DNA of 42,834 nucleotides, taken from positions 1 to 42,834 of the forward strand of contig JANXVE010000107.1 in NCBI GenBank assembly GCA_025351825.1, given 5' to 3'. Below, one piece after another: positions 32,895 to 41,739 of the stretch; the stretch's first letter is position 1, and each line of letters starts with the position of its first letter. Made by a program: the position numbers and the translations under genes. The stretch comes from Chamaesiphon sp. 341R_metabat_111. Lineage in GTDB: Bacteria > Cyanobacteriota > Cyanobacteriia > Cyanobacteriales > Chamaesiphonaceae. The notes beneath the pieces were generated by a model. The model was given only the letters and a program-made list of their open reading frames with translations. It was not told the DNA's origin and ran no database searches.

Positions 32895-34187
32895 ATGCAT
32901 CCGAATCTCTGGTATCCGTATACTCAGGCAAAAACGGCACCAGATCCGATCGAGGTGAAATCAGCACAGGGATTATGGTTAGAATTAGCCGATGGGCGCA
33001 AGATTGCTGACTGTATCTCTAGTTGGTGGGTAAATCTGCATGGACATGCTCATCCCCAGATTGTGGAGGCTATCGCACGTCAAGCAGCTCAGTTAGAACA
33101 CGTGATCTTTGCCGGATTTACCCACGCGCCAGCTCAAGAGCTAGCCAGTAAATTGGTGGCGAGATTGCCAGAGAATTTGACGCGAGTATTCTACTCAGAT
33201 AATGGCTCTACAGCGGTAGAAGTGGCCCTGAAGATGGCTTATCAGCACTGGGTCAATATTGGGACACCCCGTGGGCGGTTTATGTCCTTTGAGGGAGCCT
33301 ATCATGGGGATATGTTCGGGACGATGGCGGTGGGGACTCGATCGATCTTTTCAGATGTATTCAAAGATTTATTATTTGAGGTTGATTTTTGTCCCTATCC
33401 CGATACTTATGAGGGGGATTTACAGGTACTCGAACGAGAAGCTAATTGTCTCAAGTTAATTAGACAAAATTTGTTACTTCATCCTAATGATTACGCAGGG
33501 ATAATTATCGAGCCACTAGTTCAAGGTGTCGCGGGGATGCGGATCTGTAGACCTGAGTTCTTGCAGCAGTTGCGCGAACTAGCAATTGAGTTTGACACAT
33601 TCCTAATTTTCGATGAAGTCATGACTGGATTTGGTCGAACTGGAGCAGACTTTGCTTGTAACAAAGCACAGGTACAGCCAGATTTAATTTGCCTATCAAA
33701 AGGAATTACTGGTGGATTTTTACCACTAGCCGTGACCATCGCTACCGATCGGATTTATGATAGCTTTTATAGTGACGATCCGACCAAAACCCTCTATCAC
33801 GGACACAGTTATACTGCTAACCCCCTTGGCTGCGCTGCGGCTCTGGCATCTTTGGATCTATTGAGCAAAAATGAGCCAGTCTATACCAACATGGAAATTT
33901 GGCATCGCCAGCATCTAGCAACATTAGCCGCTAAATATCCCCAACTATCTAGATTCAGAGTAATGGGGACAATTTCGGCATTCGATGTGAACAATAGCGA
34001 AAAAAGTGGGTACCTTAATAATGTGGGAAGAGAAATCAGACACCATGCGATCGCGCATGGTGTCTTACTTCGTCCGCTTGGCAATGTACTTTATTTGATG
34101 CCACCCTACTGTATTACAAAAAATGAATTAGACTGGGTATATCAGCAAATCGACCGAGTTTTGGAAGATGTGATAGATCGATCGTAG
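32895..34187 (+). CDS. bioA: Adenosylmethionine-8-amino-7-oxononanoate aminotransferase
   Basis: A 430-residue class III aminotransferase that makes 7,8-diaminononanoate in biotin synthesis, with S-adenosylmethionine as amino donor. BioA features are the N-terminal LWYPYTQ, ISSWWVNLHGHAHP at 41-54, DNGSTAVEVALKMA, the PLP-contacting FDEVMTGFGRTG with Asp240, and the Schiff-base Lys269 in LSKGITGG. YHGHSYTANPL is also typical. Full length. Other bio genes (bioD, bioF, bioB) are not in the window. mysA follows 93 bp downstream on the same strand, but no functional link between biotin and mycosporine synthesis is known to me. Confidence 0.95.
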   Translation: MHPNLWYPYTQAKTAPDPIEVKSAQGLWLELADGRKIADCISSWWVNLHGHAHPQIVEAIARQAAQLEHVIFAGFTHAPAQELASKLVARLPENLTRVFYSDNGSTAVEVALKMAYQHWVNIGTPRGRFMSFEGAYHGDMFGTMAVGTRSIFSDVFKDLLFEVDFCPYPDTYEGDLQVLEREANCLKLIRQNLLLHPNDYAGIIIEPLVQGVAGMRICRPEFLQQLRELAIEFDTFLIFDEVMTGFGRTGADFACNKAQVQPDLICLSKGITGGFLPLAVTIATDRIYDSFYSDDPTKTLYHGHSYTANPLGCAAALASLDLLSKNEPVYTNMEIWHRQHLATLAAKYPQLSRFRVMGTISAFDVNNSEKSGYLNNVGREIRHHAIAHGVLLRPLGNVLYLMPPYCITKNELDWVYQQIDRVLEDVIDRS

Positions 34188-34280
34188 CTAGTAAAGATCG
34201 ATTGAACGTCTAAAATCGTGTTGAATAAAAATGAGAAATACGTTAACTTATGTATCTAAACATCACCGTGTAAGAATCTC

Positions 34281-35519
34281 ATGAGCGATATTCAAGCGAC
34301 TTTTACATCTACCGACCGCGCCTTCCATGTAGAAGGATATGAGAAAATTGAGTTCAGTCTGCTCTACGTAAATGGAGCTTTCAAGTTAGAGAACCCTGAA
34401 ATTGCCGATAGTTACCGCCAATTTGGACGCTGTTTGATGGTGGTAGACAAGACAGTGTATGGTCTGTATGGCGAACAGATTCAAGCCTATTTTATACACC
34501 ACGCGATCGACTTATCCGTATTCCAAGTTTCGATCAAAGAGCCTGACAAGACTTTGACGACTTTTGAGAGTGTCATCGACGCATTTGTTGATTTTGGGCT
34601 GGTTCGCAAGGAACCTGTGCTAGTTGTTGGCGGTGGATTGACAACCGATGTGGCTGGCTTTGCTTGCTCGACGTACCGCCGCAAGACTAACTACATTCGG
34701 GTACCGACTAGCTTGATTGGGCTAATCGATGCGAGTGTAGCGATTAAAGTTGCCGTCAATCACGGCAAGCTCAAGAATCGTCTCGGTGCTTATCATGCTT
34801 CCCAGAAGGTGATTCTAGACTTTTCATTCTTGAAAACCCTGCCGATCGATCAAATTCGCAACGGCATGGCAGAATTGATCAAGATTGCGGTAGTTGGCAA
34901 CAAAGAAATCTTTGAAATGCTAGAGAATCACGGCGAAGCACTACTAAAAAGCCACTTTGGTTATTTAGATGGCACTGTCGAACTCCAAGAAGTAGCTCAC
35001 AAGCTGACTTACAATGCGATTCAGTCGATGTTGGCACTAGAAGTACCCAACCTCCACGAGCTAGAACTCGATCGAGTAATTGCCTATGGACACACCTGGA
35101 GTCCAACTCTAGAGCTAACTCCAGAGATTCCGATGTTCCACGGACATAGCGTGGCGATCGATATGGCATTCTCAGCTACTATCGCCCAACAGCGCGGTTA
35201 CATCACCGTAATCGATCGAGATCGGATTCTCGGCTTGATGAGCCGGTTAGGATTGGCGATCGATAGCCCCTATCTGACCCCAGAACTGCTGTGGAAAGCA
35301 ACAACCTCGATCGCCCGTACCCGCGATGGACTACAGCGTGCAGCGGCTCCTTGCCCAATTGGAGACTGTTTCTTCATGAACGATCTGACTCGCACCGAAT
35401 TGGATGCAGTCCTCGCAGTTCATCATGAAGTTTGCCACAACTACCCTCGCAATGGTAACGGCGAGAATATGTATGTAGTTCTCGACCAAATGGCAACTCC
35501 CGAACCAGCAGGAGTATAA
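34281..35519 (+). CDS. mysA: 2-demethyl-4-deoxygadusol synthase (mycosporine pathway)
   Basis: A 412-residue sugar phosphate cyclase of the dehydroquinate synthase superfamily. It should convert sedoheptulose 7-phosphate into demethyl-4-deoxygadusol, the first committed step towards mycosporine-like sunscreens. The NAD site is [13 protein letters not shown] at about 115-127, and [14 protein letters not shown] and [15 protein letters not shown] follow. Predicted zinc ligands are Glu198 (GMAELIK), His271 (YGHTWSP) and His287 (MFHGHSV). The sequence, as remembered, runs closely parallel to the Anabaena variabilis Ava_3858 enzyme, including [26 protein letters not shown] and PIGDC. Two bases separate it from mysB, which supports this choice over the related valiolone synthase. 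Confidence 0.93.
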   Translation: MSDIQATFTSTDRAFHVEGYEKIEFSLLYVNGAFKLENPEIADSYRQFGRCLMVVDKTVYGLYGEQIQAYFIHHAIDLSVFQVSIKEPDKTLTTFESVIDAFVDFGLVRKEPVLVVGGGLTTDVAGFACSTYRRKTNYIRVPTSLIGLIDASVAIKVAVNHGKLKNRLGAYHASQKVILDFSFLKTLPIDQIRNGMAELIKIAVVGNKEIFEMLENHGEALLKSHFGYLDGTVELQEVAHKLTYNAIQSMLALEVPNLHELELDRVIAYGHTWSPTLELTPEIPMFHGHSVAIDMAFSATIAQQRGYITVIDRDRILGLMSRLGLAIDSPYLTPELLWKATTSIARTRDGLQRAAAPCPIGDCFFMNDLTRTELDAVLAVHHEVCHNYPRNGNGENMYVVLDQMATPEPAGV

Positions 35520-35521
35520 GG

Positions 35522-36325
35522 ATGCGACCTGTAACACCTGTCGGAATTCTGGCAGCTAAACTCGAAAGTCTCGTCCACCAATTGGCACAAATCGAGAGTC
35601 CCAATCCAACTTTCAAAGCTGAACTCCAGCAAGCTTATGAGTTGGCAAACGGACTCGATCCATATCTGGATCTCTGCACTACGCCAGAATCTCCAGCCCT
35701 AGCCGCACTCGTCAAACGCACCCAAACAGAAGATTGGACACAACGATTCTCCGACGGTGCGACGGTGAAGCCGTTGGAGCAGGAAATGCTCTCTGGGCAT
35801 GTGGAGGGGCAATTTCTCCAATTCCTGATCCACCTGACGAAGGCAAAACGAATCCTGGAAATCGGCATGTTCACGGGTTATTCAGCTTTAGCGATGGCTG
35901 AAGCCTTACCTGATGATGGTGTCGTAGTTGCTTGCGAAGTGGATGCTTATGCATCTGCGTTTGCCCAGAAGTGTTTCGACGCATCGACGGCTGGGAGTAA
36001 GATCTCGGTGCGAGTTGCGCCTGCACTGGAGACAATGCAGCAATTAGCGACGGCGGGTGAAGCATTCGATTTAGTCTTTATCGATGCGGATAAGGGTGGG
36101 TATTTAGCCTATCTAGATCTGCTGCTGACTAGCACTCTGCTTGCACCTGGGGGTTCGATCTGTGTGGACAATACGTTGATGCAGGGACAGCCTTATTTGC
36201 CAGGAGTAAGTACGGAACATGGAGATGCGATCGCTAAATTCAATCGTGCAGTCTGTGAAGATCCGCGTGTGGAGCAGGTTTTGTTACCATTACGGGATGG
36301 GATTACGCTGATTCGGCGGGTTTAG
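35522..36325 (+). CDS. mysB: O-methyltransferase making 4-deoxygadusol
   Basis: A 267-residue SAM-dependent O-methyltransferase of the caffeoyl-CoA O-methyltransferase-like fold. It methylates the product of MysA to 4-deoxygadusol. The SAM site is ILEIGMFTGYSALAMAEALP at about 111-130, with VACEVD next; the metal and catalytic region is VFIDADKGGY (Asp188, Asp190), then CVDNTL. The N-terminal helical part and the ending LLPLRDGITLIRR match the known cyanobacterial partner (Ava_3857). The gap to mysA is 2 bp (TAAGGATG), so the pair is translationally coupled. The expected third gene, an ATP-grasp ligase (mysC), does not follow. Confidence 0.93.
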   Translation: MRPVTPVGILAAKLESLVHQLAQIESPNPTFKAELQQAYELANGLDPYLDLCTTPESPALAALVKRTQTEDWTQRFSDGATVKPLEQEMLSGHVEGQFLQFLIHLTKAKRILEIGMFTGYSALAMAEALPDDGVVVACEVDAYASAFAQKCFDASTAGSKISVRVAPALETMQQLATAGEAFDLVFIDADKGGYLAYLDLLLTSTLLAPGGSICVDNTLMQGQPYLPGVSTEHGDAIAKFNRAVCEDPRVEQVLLPLRDGITLIRRV

Positions 36326-36370
36326 GCTATCTTAGATCTTGCACGGCGTAAGATTATTAGCGGTAAGTAT

Positions 36371-36493
36371 AGATCCGAGGATACCCATTAAGCGGCGTTT
36401 TTATGCGGGGGTTCCCACCGCATAAAAAAACGGTAAGACAGGGCACCCCTACAAGTTATCTGTAGGGGTGCCCTTAATGGGTACCCTGGATCT
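36371..36493. mobile_element. MITE-like element downstream of mysB
   Basis: Terminal inverted repeats of about 21 bp (36371-36392 and 36473-36493), identical apart from one extra base and one mismatch, with core TACCCATTAAG. Inside are two further hairpins: TTTTTATGCGG with CCGCATAAAAA, and GGGCACCCCTACA (36441-36453) with TGTAGGGGTGCCC (36461-36473). No open frame. It sits 46 bp after the mysB stop, exactly where mysC would be expected. Confidence 0.8.
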
Positions 36494-36544
36494 GCGCCGA
36501 TCGATAACCATTGTTAAACTGGTGTAAAATATGAATACGTCAGT

Positions 36545-37594
36545 TTACGATGCCTGTTGTAATGATGCCATATCGATCACAAAGCGATATTTAACATCGC
36601 TTTTTACCAATCGATCGTAGGCTCGATCGATCTCCTGAATTTGGATTAGTTCGATATCCGCAGTGATGTTATGCTTGCCACAAAAGTCTAGCATTTCTTG
36701 AGTTTCTTTGATGCCACCAATCAGGGAGCCGCTGAGGCTCCGCCGACCATAGATGAGGCTGCCTACATTGAGCGAAAGCGGTTCTGGTGGTACGCCAACC
36801 TGGGTTAGGTTGCCATCGAGTTTTAATAATAATAGATAAGCATTGATGTCGTGTGGTGCAGACACGGTATCGAGGATGAAATTGAAGCTGTTGAGCTGTT
36901 TTTTCATCTCATCGGCATTCTTGGAATTGACGACTTCATCTGCTCCTAGCCGCAACGCATCTTCCACTTTATTCGATGAGGTAGTGAACACCACGACATG
37001 CGCGCCCATCGCCTTCGCCAATTTTACTCCGACGTGACCCAATCCACCGAGTCCAACGACCCCAACCTTCTGACCTGGACTTACATTGTGATGGTGCAAG
37101 GGTGAATAGGTGGTGATGCCAGCGCAGAGCAGGGGAGCGGTGGCGGCGAGATCCAAGTTCGGGGGAATCTGCAATCCAAATGCTTCATCTACCACGATCC
37201 GTTCCGAGTAGCCGCCAAAGGTGATCCCGCCGAGATGTTTGTCTGGAGAGTTGTATGTAAATGTGGTGTCTGGGCAGAATTGTTCTAAGTCTCGCTCACA
37301 GTTGGCACAAGTACGGCAGGAATCGACCATGCAACCGACTCCAGCGGTGTCACCTTCCTTAAATTTTGTGACCTGCTCTCCCACCTTCGTTACCCGTCCC
37401 ACGATTTCGTGTCCGGGTACGCAAGGATAGGTTGTCCCACCCCATTCACCACGGACTGTATGCAAATCCGAGTGACACACGCCACAGTAGAGGATTTCGA
37501 TCTCAATATCGTGCTTGCCGACATCCCGACGTTGCAGGTTAAATGGTGCGAGTGGAGTCGTGGCGGTTTGAGCTGCGTAGGCACTAGTTTTCAT
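36545..37594 (-). CDS. Zinc-dependent NAD(P) alcohol dehydrogenase (CAD/YahK type)
   Basis: A 349-residue medium-chain alcohol dehydrogenase of the cinnamyl-alcohol dehydrogenase group, which reduces a broad range of aldehydes. The catalytic zinc is held by Cys40 (CGVCHSD), His62-Glu63 (PGHEIVG) and a Cys in PLLCAGITTYSPL. The structural zinc is held by Cys93, Cys96, Cys99 and Cys107. The nucleotide fold is VVGLGGLGHVGVKLAKA at about 183-199; the FTTSS that follows favours NADPH. It is convergent with mysB, separated by the MITE-like element, and is not an obvious part of the mycosporine pathway. Confidence 0.94.
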   Translation of the reverse strand: MKTSAYAAQTATTPLAPFNLQRRDVGKHDIEIEILYCGVCHSDLHTVRGEWGGTTYPCVPGHEIVGRVTKVGEQVTKFKEGDTAGVGCMVDSCRTCANCERDLEQFCPDTTFTYNSPDKHLGGITFGGYSERIVVDEAFGLQIPPNLDLAATAPLLCAGITTYSPLHHHNVSPGQKVGVVGLGGLGHVGVKLAKAMGAHVVVFTTSSNKVEDALRLGADEVVNSKNADEMKKQLNSFNFILDTVSAPHDINAYLLLLKLDGNLTQVGVPPEPLSLNVGSLIYGRRSLSGSLIGGIKETQEMLDFCGKHNITADIELIQIQEIDRAYDRLVKSDVKYRFVIDMASLQQAS

Positions 37595-37798
37595 TGATTA
37601 CTTCCCAGATTATTTGTTAGATAATAAATTCAAAGCTTTATCCGGCGATCTACTAGAATAAGCTACAGCTTCAATGCCTCAGCTCCTAAAAATTTTGCGA
37701 ATTGCAAGTAAGACTTTGTTCACTTTTTCAACCCGTTTCACTTCTAATTTAATGGATGCCGAATTCCTATAGTAATTCTTAGATGTATTAAATTTAAA

Positions 37799-37835
37799 AT
37801 GAGTACCGATTCCCACAATAGGAATCAGTACTCAT
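37799..37835 (-). terminator. Hairpin terminator after the DUF1269 gene
   Basis: 15-bp arms (37799-37813 and 37821-37835) with one mismatch, 7-base loop CACAATA. On the minus strand TTTTAAATTTAA follows the stem. It starts 18 bp after the stop of the DUF1269 gene. Confidence 0.7.
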
Positions 37836-37852
37836 CTAAATCAGAATTGCTA

Positions 37853-38353
37853 CTACATGGCTGGCAATGCTTCGCGTTTGGTTAGTGCAGCTTGCAGTTT
37901 TGCTTCATCTTCTTTTGATAGTGAAGTCCGTAAAACCTTGCCCTCAAACTTGCTCAAATTCTCTAATACTCGATCGGGTGTAGATTTCCGGATCAGCACG
38001 AAGATCGCTGAAGTTCCTGGTTCGATCGTGCTGCCAAGATCGCGCATGAAATCATCATTGATGCCAATATCACTCAGCGCGCCTGAAAGTGCCCCAGCCG
38101 CAGCACCAACTAGTGTAAAAATTGGATTTAAGAACAGTACACTCAATAAAACACCCCAGTAACCACCACTCAATGCGCCAGTAGCTACCAATTCTTGAGC
38201 TTGCTTAATTTTTACTTTACCTTCTTGATTTCTGACGACGATCGCAGCATCTTCTAGATCGATTAAGTACTCCGACTGGAGCCTTCTGAGTTCGCTCATC
38301 ACCTCATCTGCTTTGAATTCATCCTTGAAGCCGACAACAATTAGATCGCTCAT
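37853..38353 (-). CDS. DUF1269 domain-containing membrane protein
   Basis: A 166-residue DUF1269 protein. It begins MSDLIVVGFKDEFKADEV and contains the family core of a glycine/alanine-rich hydrophobic middle (GALSGGYWGVLLSVLFLNP, LVGAAAGALSGAL at about 77-108), followed by a soluble part with GINDDFMRDLG and SAIFVLIR. The family is linked to membrane association of unknown function. The ATG at 38353 is chosen because AGGATAAGCAC lies directly upstream; an upstream ATG at 38398 is possible but lacks a good site. The DUF1816 gene lies upstream on the same strand, 89 bp away. Confidence 0.88.
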   Translation of the reverse strand: MSDLIVVGFKDEFKADEVMSELRRLQSEYLIDLEDAAIVVRNQEGKVKIKQAQELVATGALSGGYWGVLLSVLFLNPIFTLVGAAAGALSGALSDIGINDDFMRDLGSTIEPGTSAIFVLIRKSTPDRVLENLSKFEGKVLRTSLSKEDEAKLQAALTKREALPAM

Positions 38354-38442
38354 GTGCTTATCCTTTGAATAAATTTGGTTGACAGGTTGTATCTTCATTT
38401 ATAGCAATCACTGCTCCCAAATAAATCAGTCAAAAGGTAGAT

Positions 38443-38682
38443 TTATCGATCGCCACCAATTGTCAAAGTCGATGGTTTACAGCGTTTGATATAGGTTTGA
38501 ATATCTTGAGCCAATTCACTCTCCAAATCTTCGACATAACCTGGTATCGCTGTATTTGCCTCATTGATACTGGCAAAAGGACCAAAATAATAAGTACATT
38601 GAGGCTGAGTTGTCAAAATTTCGATCCACCAAGCCTGCCCTAAGAAATTGAGAATATCAGTCCAGATATCAGTAATATTCAT
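38443..38682 (-). CDS. DUF1816 domain-containing protein
   Basis: A 79-residue protein of the cyanobacterial DUF1816 family, recognised by WWIEILTTQPQCTYYFGPF, then the spacing to PGYVEDLESELAQDI. Members are short, soluble and often located near stress or light-related genes; the similarity of this fold to phycobilisome linker-type (CpcD-like) modules has been noted but is not shown here. No strong ribosome binding site is visible. It probably shares a transcript with the DUF1269 gene downstream. Confidence 0.85.
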   Translation of the reverse strand: MNITDIWTDILNFLGQAWWIEILTTQPQCTYYFGPFASINEANTAIPGYVEDLESELAQDIQTYIKRCKPSTLTIGGDR

Positions 38683-38910
38683 AGTAAAACTTTAGTTTTC
38701 ATCCAATTATACACAGCTATTAGTGATTTATCTATCTACCTTTAGGTAGATCTCGCGGTGATATTCACTCATCAAAAAGGAAGAGATTTTTCAGCCACTA
38801 AATCCTCCAAATGCCAGATTGACAAGTAATCTAATTCCGAAGAAAATTGAGTGACACCAAAGCTTTGAACTTAGTGAAGCTGCTAACCTTTCTACACCAC
38901 CAAAATAATT

Positions 38911-40383
38911 ATGTCTGACCCTAATGGCGTGATGATGCAGTACTTCCACTGGTACTGTCCTGAAGATGGTAGCCTCTGGAATGAGGTTGCCGAAAAAGCT
39001 TCAGATTTAGCAAAAGCTGGAATTACCTCGCTCTGGCTGCCACCTGCGTACAAAGGAACGGGCGGTGGGATGGATGTAGGCTACGGAGTTTATGATTTGT
39101 TCGATTTGGGTGAGTTCGACCAAAAAGGCTCGGTACGGACGAAATATGGCACCAAAGATGAATATATTCGTGCGATTAAAACCGCTCAAACAGCGGGGAT
39201 TCGGATTTATGCTGATGTGGTGTTCAATCACAAGCTGGGTGCAGATCTAGAGGAAGAAGTAGAAGCAACTCCCTTCAATACAGATAATCGCACTGAAACA
39301 GTCGGTGAGTATCAAAATATTAAAGCTTGGACGCACTTCACTTTTCCTGGACGTGGGGGCAAATATTCCAAGTTGGAATGGCACTGGTGGCATTTTGATG
39401 CGATCGATTATAATGCCTTTAATGAAGGTGAATCTGCCGTATATTTACTCAAAGGCAAATCTTTCGATGAGAATGTTGACCTAGAGAAAGGTAATTTTGA
39501 TTATCTAATGGGCTGCGATCTGGACATGGAAAATCCCGAAGTAGTCGGAGAACTAAACCATTGGGGCGAATGGTGTTATGACACTACTAATATTGATGGC
39601 TTCCGGTTTGATGCTGTCAAACATGTATCCGCAGAATTTTTTCAAAAGTGGATCGAACATGTTCGCAAACATGCCCAGCGCGATCTGTTTGCCGTCGGTG
39701 AATATTGGTCGTATGAAGTAGATGCACTCCATAGTTTTATTGAAACAACTGATGGCAAAGTCAGTTTGTTTGATGCCCCATTGCATTACAATTTTCACGT
39801 TGCCAGTCAAGCGGGAGAGAGTTACGATCTAACTAAGATCTTTGACAATACTCTAGTTCAGCAGCAACCAGCACTGGCTGTCACCCTCGTTGAAAATCAT
39901 GATTCTCAACCGCTCCAATCGCTAGAATCGATCGTCGAAGCTTGGTTCAAACCTCTAGCTTATGCCCTAATTCTCCTCAGAGAAGCTGGATACCCCTGTA
40001 TCTTTTATGGTGACTATTATGGCGCACACTATAAGGACAACAAAGACGGAACAGATTACGAAATTTGGATGGAATCTCATCAATTCTTAATCGACAAATT
40101 CCTCCATGCTCGTAAAACTTTTGCTTATGGCGAACAACAGGATTATTTCGATCATCCAAATACAATCGGCTGGACGAGACTAGGCGATGCGGAACATCCT
40201 GGCGGTATGGCAGTGGTATTGACAAATGGTGCAGATGGCAGTAAGTGGATGAACATCGGACAGCCAAATTGCACCTATATCGATGTTACCAAACATGTGC
40301 AGGAACCAATCACAACTAATGATGATGGCTGGGCAGATTTCCGCTGCAATGGCGGCTCGGTTTCCGTCTGGATTAAATCTTGA
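38911..40383 (+). CDS. Cytoplasmic-type alpha-amylase (GH13)
   Basis: A 490-residue glycoside hydrolase family 13 enzyme cleaving alpha-1,4 bonds of glycogen or maltodextrins. No signal peptide, so it acts in the cytoplasm. The four conserved regions are present: DVVFNHK, GFRFDAVKH with nucleophile Asp234, VGEYWS with acid/base Glu264, and VENHDSQ with Asp331. MQYFHWYCPEDGSLW at the N-terminus and GYGVYDLFDLGEFDQKG resemble the bacterial intracellular (AmyA/liquefying, GH13_5) group. A C-terminal beta domain (about 395-490) is complete. No other glycogen genes are near. Confidence 0.93.
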   Translation: MSDPNGVMMQYFHWYCPEDGSLWNEVAEKASDLAKAGITSLWLPPAYKGTGGGMDVGYGVYDLFDLGEFDQKGSVRTKYGTKDEYIRAIKTAQTAGIRIYADVVFNHKLGADLEEEVEATPFNTDNRTETVGEYQNIKAWTHFTFPGRGGKYSKLEWHWWHFDAIDYNAFNEGESAVYLLKGKSFDENVDLEKGNFDYLMGCDLDMENPEVVGELNHWGEWCYDTTNIDGFRFDAVKHVSAEFFQKWIEHVRKHAQRDLFAVGEYWSYEVDALHSFIETTDGKVSLFDAPLHYNFHVASQAGESYDLTKIFDNTLVQQQPALAVTLVENHDSQPLQSLESIVEAWFKPLAYALILLREAGYPCIFYGDYYGAHYKDNKDGTDYEIWMESHQFLIDKFLHARKTFAYGEQQDYFDHPNTIGWTRLGDAEHPGGMAVVLTNGADGSKWMNIGQPNCTYIDVTKHVQEPITTNDDGWADFRCNGGSVSVWIKS

Positions 40384-40455
40384 AAATTAATGATGCTGTG
40401 CGATTTAGAGTATGGCAACCTCTAAGGCATTAAAAAAATAAGACTAGTGCTAGCT

Positions 40456-40488
40456 ACAAACCCGACTTTTCCAAAAAGTCGGGTTTGT
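40456..40488. terminator. Perfect 15-bp hairpin after the amylase gene
   Basis: Arms ACAAACCCGACTTTT (40456-40470) and AAAAGTCGGGTTTGT (40474-40488), loop CCA. It begins 73 bp after the amylase stop and 42 bp before the next ATG. The AAACCCGACTTTT core is shared with the element at 24421-24520, so it is a dispersed repeat that may double as terminator. Confidence 0.7.
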
Positions 40489-40529
40489 GTCTGGTTTGTG
40501 CCCTCACCAACATTACCTCACTCTTTCCT

Positions 40530-41153
40530 ATGAAAAAGAATCCCACAAACAATGATTTTTCAGATCGGCAGCTAGATCGAATTGATTCAATGATTGATGA
40601 AAATATCGAAGAACGATCGATCGCCAATGAACAGCTACCAGAGCAAGTACTTAAAAATGTCGAAACGATCGATCGACATCAAGAGCGTCATATCCAAAAC
40701 ACCAAACAAGATCGCCGGATTCTGAATAAAATTGCCTCTATTTTTGGTCGTCCTCAATTCCTGTATTTCCAAATAGTATTTTTTGCAGTTTGGATTGGCT
40801 GTAGCAACTTGGCAGAACGAAATATCATTGCCAAAAACTTCCCACTGTTCGATCTGCATCTGCATGGACTAAAAATTGCTTCACTGCTGATTTCCACTGA
40901 AGTACTAATCGATCAGACTCATCAAGAGAAGCTAAGTAAAGAACAATCAAATTTAATGTTACAATTAAATCTCCTCTCAGAGCAAAAGATCGCCAAATTA
41001 ATATCATTGGTAGAAGAACTCCGTACCGATCTACCCAATGTCAAAAATCGTGCCGATCTAGAAGCTGAAATCATGCAACAGGCGATCGATCCTCAAGCAA
41101 TTTTGGAGGTTATTCAACACAATGCAGCACAATCTTCCAGCTCACCCGCTTAA
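40530..41153 (+). CDS. DUF1003 domain-containing membrane protein, copy 1
   Basis: A 207-residue protein from the ATG at 40530; a TTG at 40485 lies inside a hairpin and is rejected. A polar N-terminus (LPEQVLKNVETIDRHQERH) precedes two membrane segments of DUF1003 type (about 85-105 and 118-137), then a long helix (LMLQLNLLSEQKIAKLISLVEELR) with a conserved tail AIDPQAILEVIQHN. The usual polar motif after the second helix is altered (EVLIDQTHQ instead of the GVLIYQTRQ seen in copy 2). Function of the family is unknown. Copy 2 starts 11 bp after its stop. Confidence 0.85.
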   Translation: MKKNPTNNDFSDRQLDRIDSMIDENIEERSIANEQLPEQVLKNVETIDRHQERHIQNTKQDRRILNKIASIFGRPQFLYFQIVFFAVWIGCSNLAERNIIAKNFPLFDLHLHGLKIASLLISTEVLIDQTHQEKLSKEQSNLMLQLNLLSEQKIAKLISLVEELRTDLPNVKNRADLEAEIMQQAIDPQAILEVIQHNAAQSSSSPA

Positions 41154-41164
41154 AGTTAAACTCA

Positions 41165-41734
41165 ATGGAACAAGCAATTGTCGATTCTCTTTCAGATGTC
41201 ACTGAAGTGCTACCCGAGCAAGTCATCAAAAATATTGAGGCGATTGCCACTCATCAAGATCGCTATCGCCAAAATGCGCCAGCTCATCAGCGAGGTTTAG
41301 ACAAAATTACGGCTGTTTTTAGTCGATCGGAATTTCTTTATTTCCTGATTGGATTTTTTACTATCTGGTGGTTTTGTAGCTACTTATCGACTCAACATAT
41401 TTTACCAGTCGATTTCCCCCTATTCAATCTGCGGGAAGAAGGATTGGAGGTAGCTGGTTTATTGATTTCTACGGGAGTGTTGATCTATCAAACTCGTCAA
41501 GAACAAGCAAGTGAAGAGCGATCTCATTTGATGCTCCAGCTCAATCTAATTACAGAGCAAAAGATCGCCAAACTAATCTCATTAGTAGAAGAACTCCGTA
41601 CCGATCTACCCAATGTCAGAAATCGTGCCGATCTGGAGGCTCAAATCATGCAGCAAGCGATCGATCCGCAAGCAATCCTCGAAGTGATCCAATACAATTC
41701 CGAACAATCACCCATCTCATCTACTGAGAATTAA
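41165..41734 (+). CDS. DUF1003 domain-containing membrane protein, copy 2
   Basis: A 189-residue paralogue of the preceding gene, 11 bp downstream. The order is the same: LPEQVIKNIEAIATHQDRY, first membrane segment YFLIGFFTIWWFCSYL, FPLFNLREEGLEVAGLLIS in the second, then YQTRQEQASEERSHLMLQLN and the soluble helix. The last 48 residues differ from copy 1 at only a few positions, whereas the membrane part is much more divergent. The lipid kinase gene starts 5 bp after the stop, so copy 1, copy 2 and the kinase form a likely operon. Confidence 0.87.
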   Translation: MEQAIVDSLSDVTEVLPEQVIKNIEAIATHQDRYRQNAPAHQRGLDKITAVFSRSEFLYFLIGFFTIWWFCSYLSTQHILPVDFPLFNLREEGLEVAGLLISTGVLIYQTRQEQASEERSHLMLQLNLITEQKIAKLISLVEELRTDLPNVRNRADLEAQIMQQAIDPQAILEVIQYNSEQSPISSTEN

Positions 41735-41739
41735 ACTAG

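Noticed and set aside
34281-35519. Assignment of the sugar phosphate cyclase as dehydroquinate synthase (aroB) or valiolone synthase
   Set aside because: The sequence follows the cyanobacterial demethyl-deoxygadusol synthase pattern and is coupled to its methyltransferase partner.
36545-37594. The alcohol dehydrogenase as a mycosporine pathway enzyme
   Set aside because: It faces the opposite way, belongs to a broad aldehyde-reducing family, and no known step of the pathway needs it.
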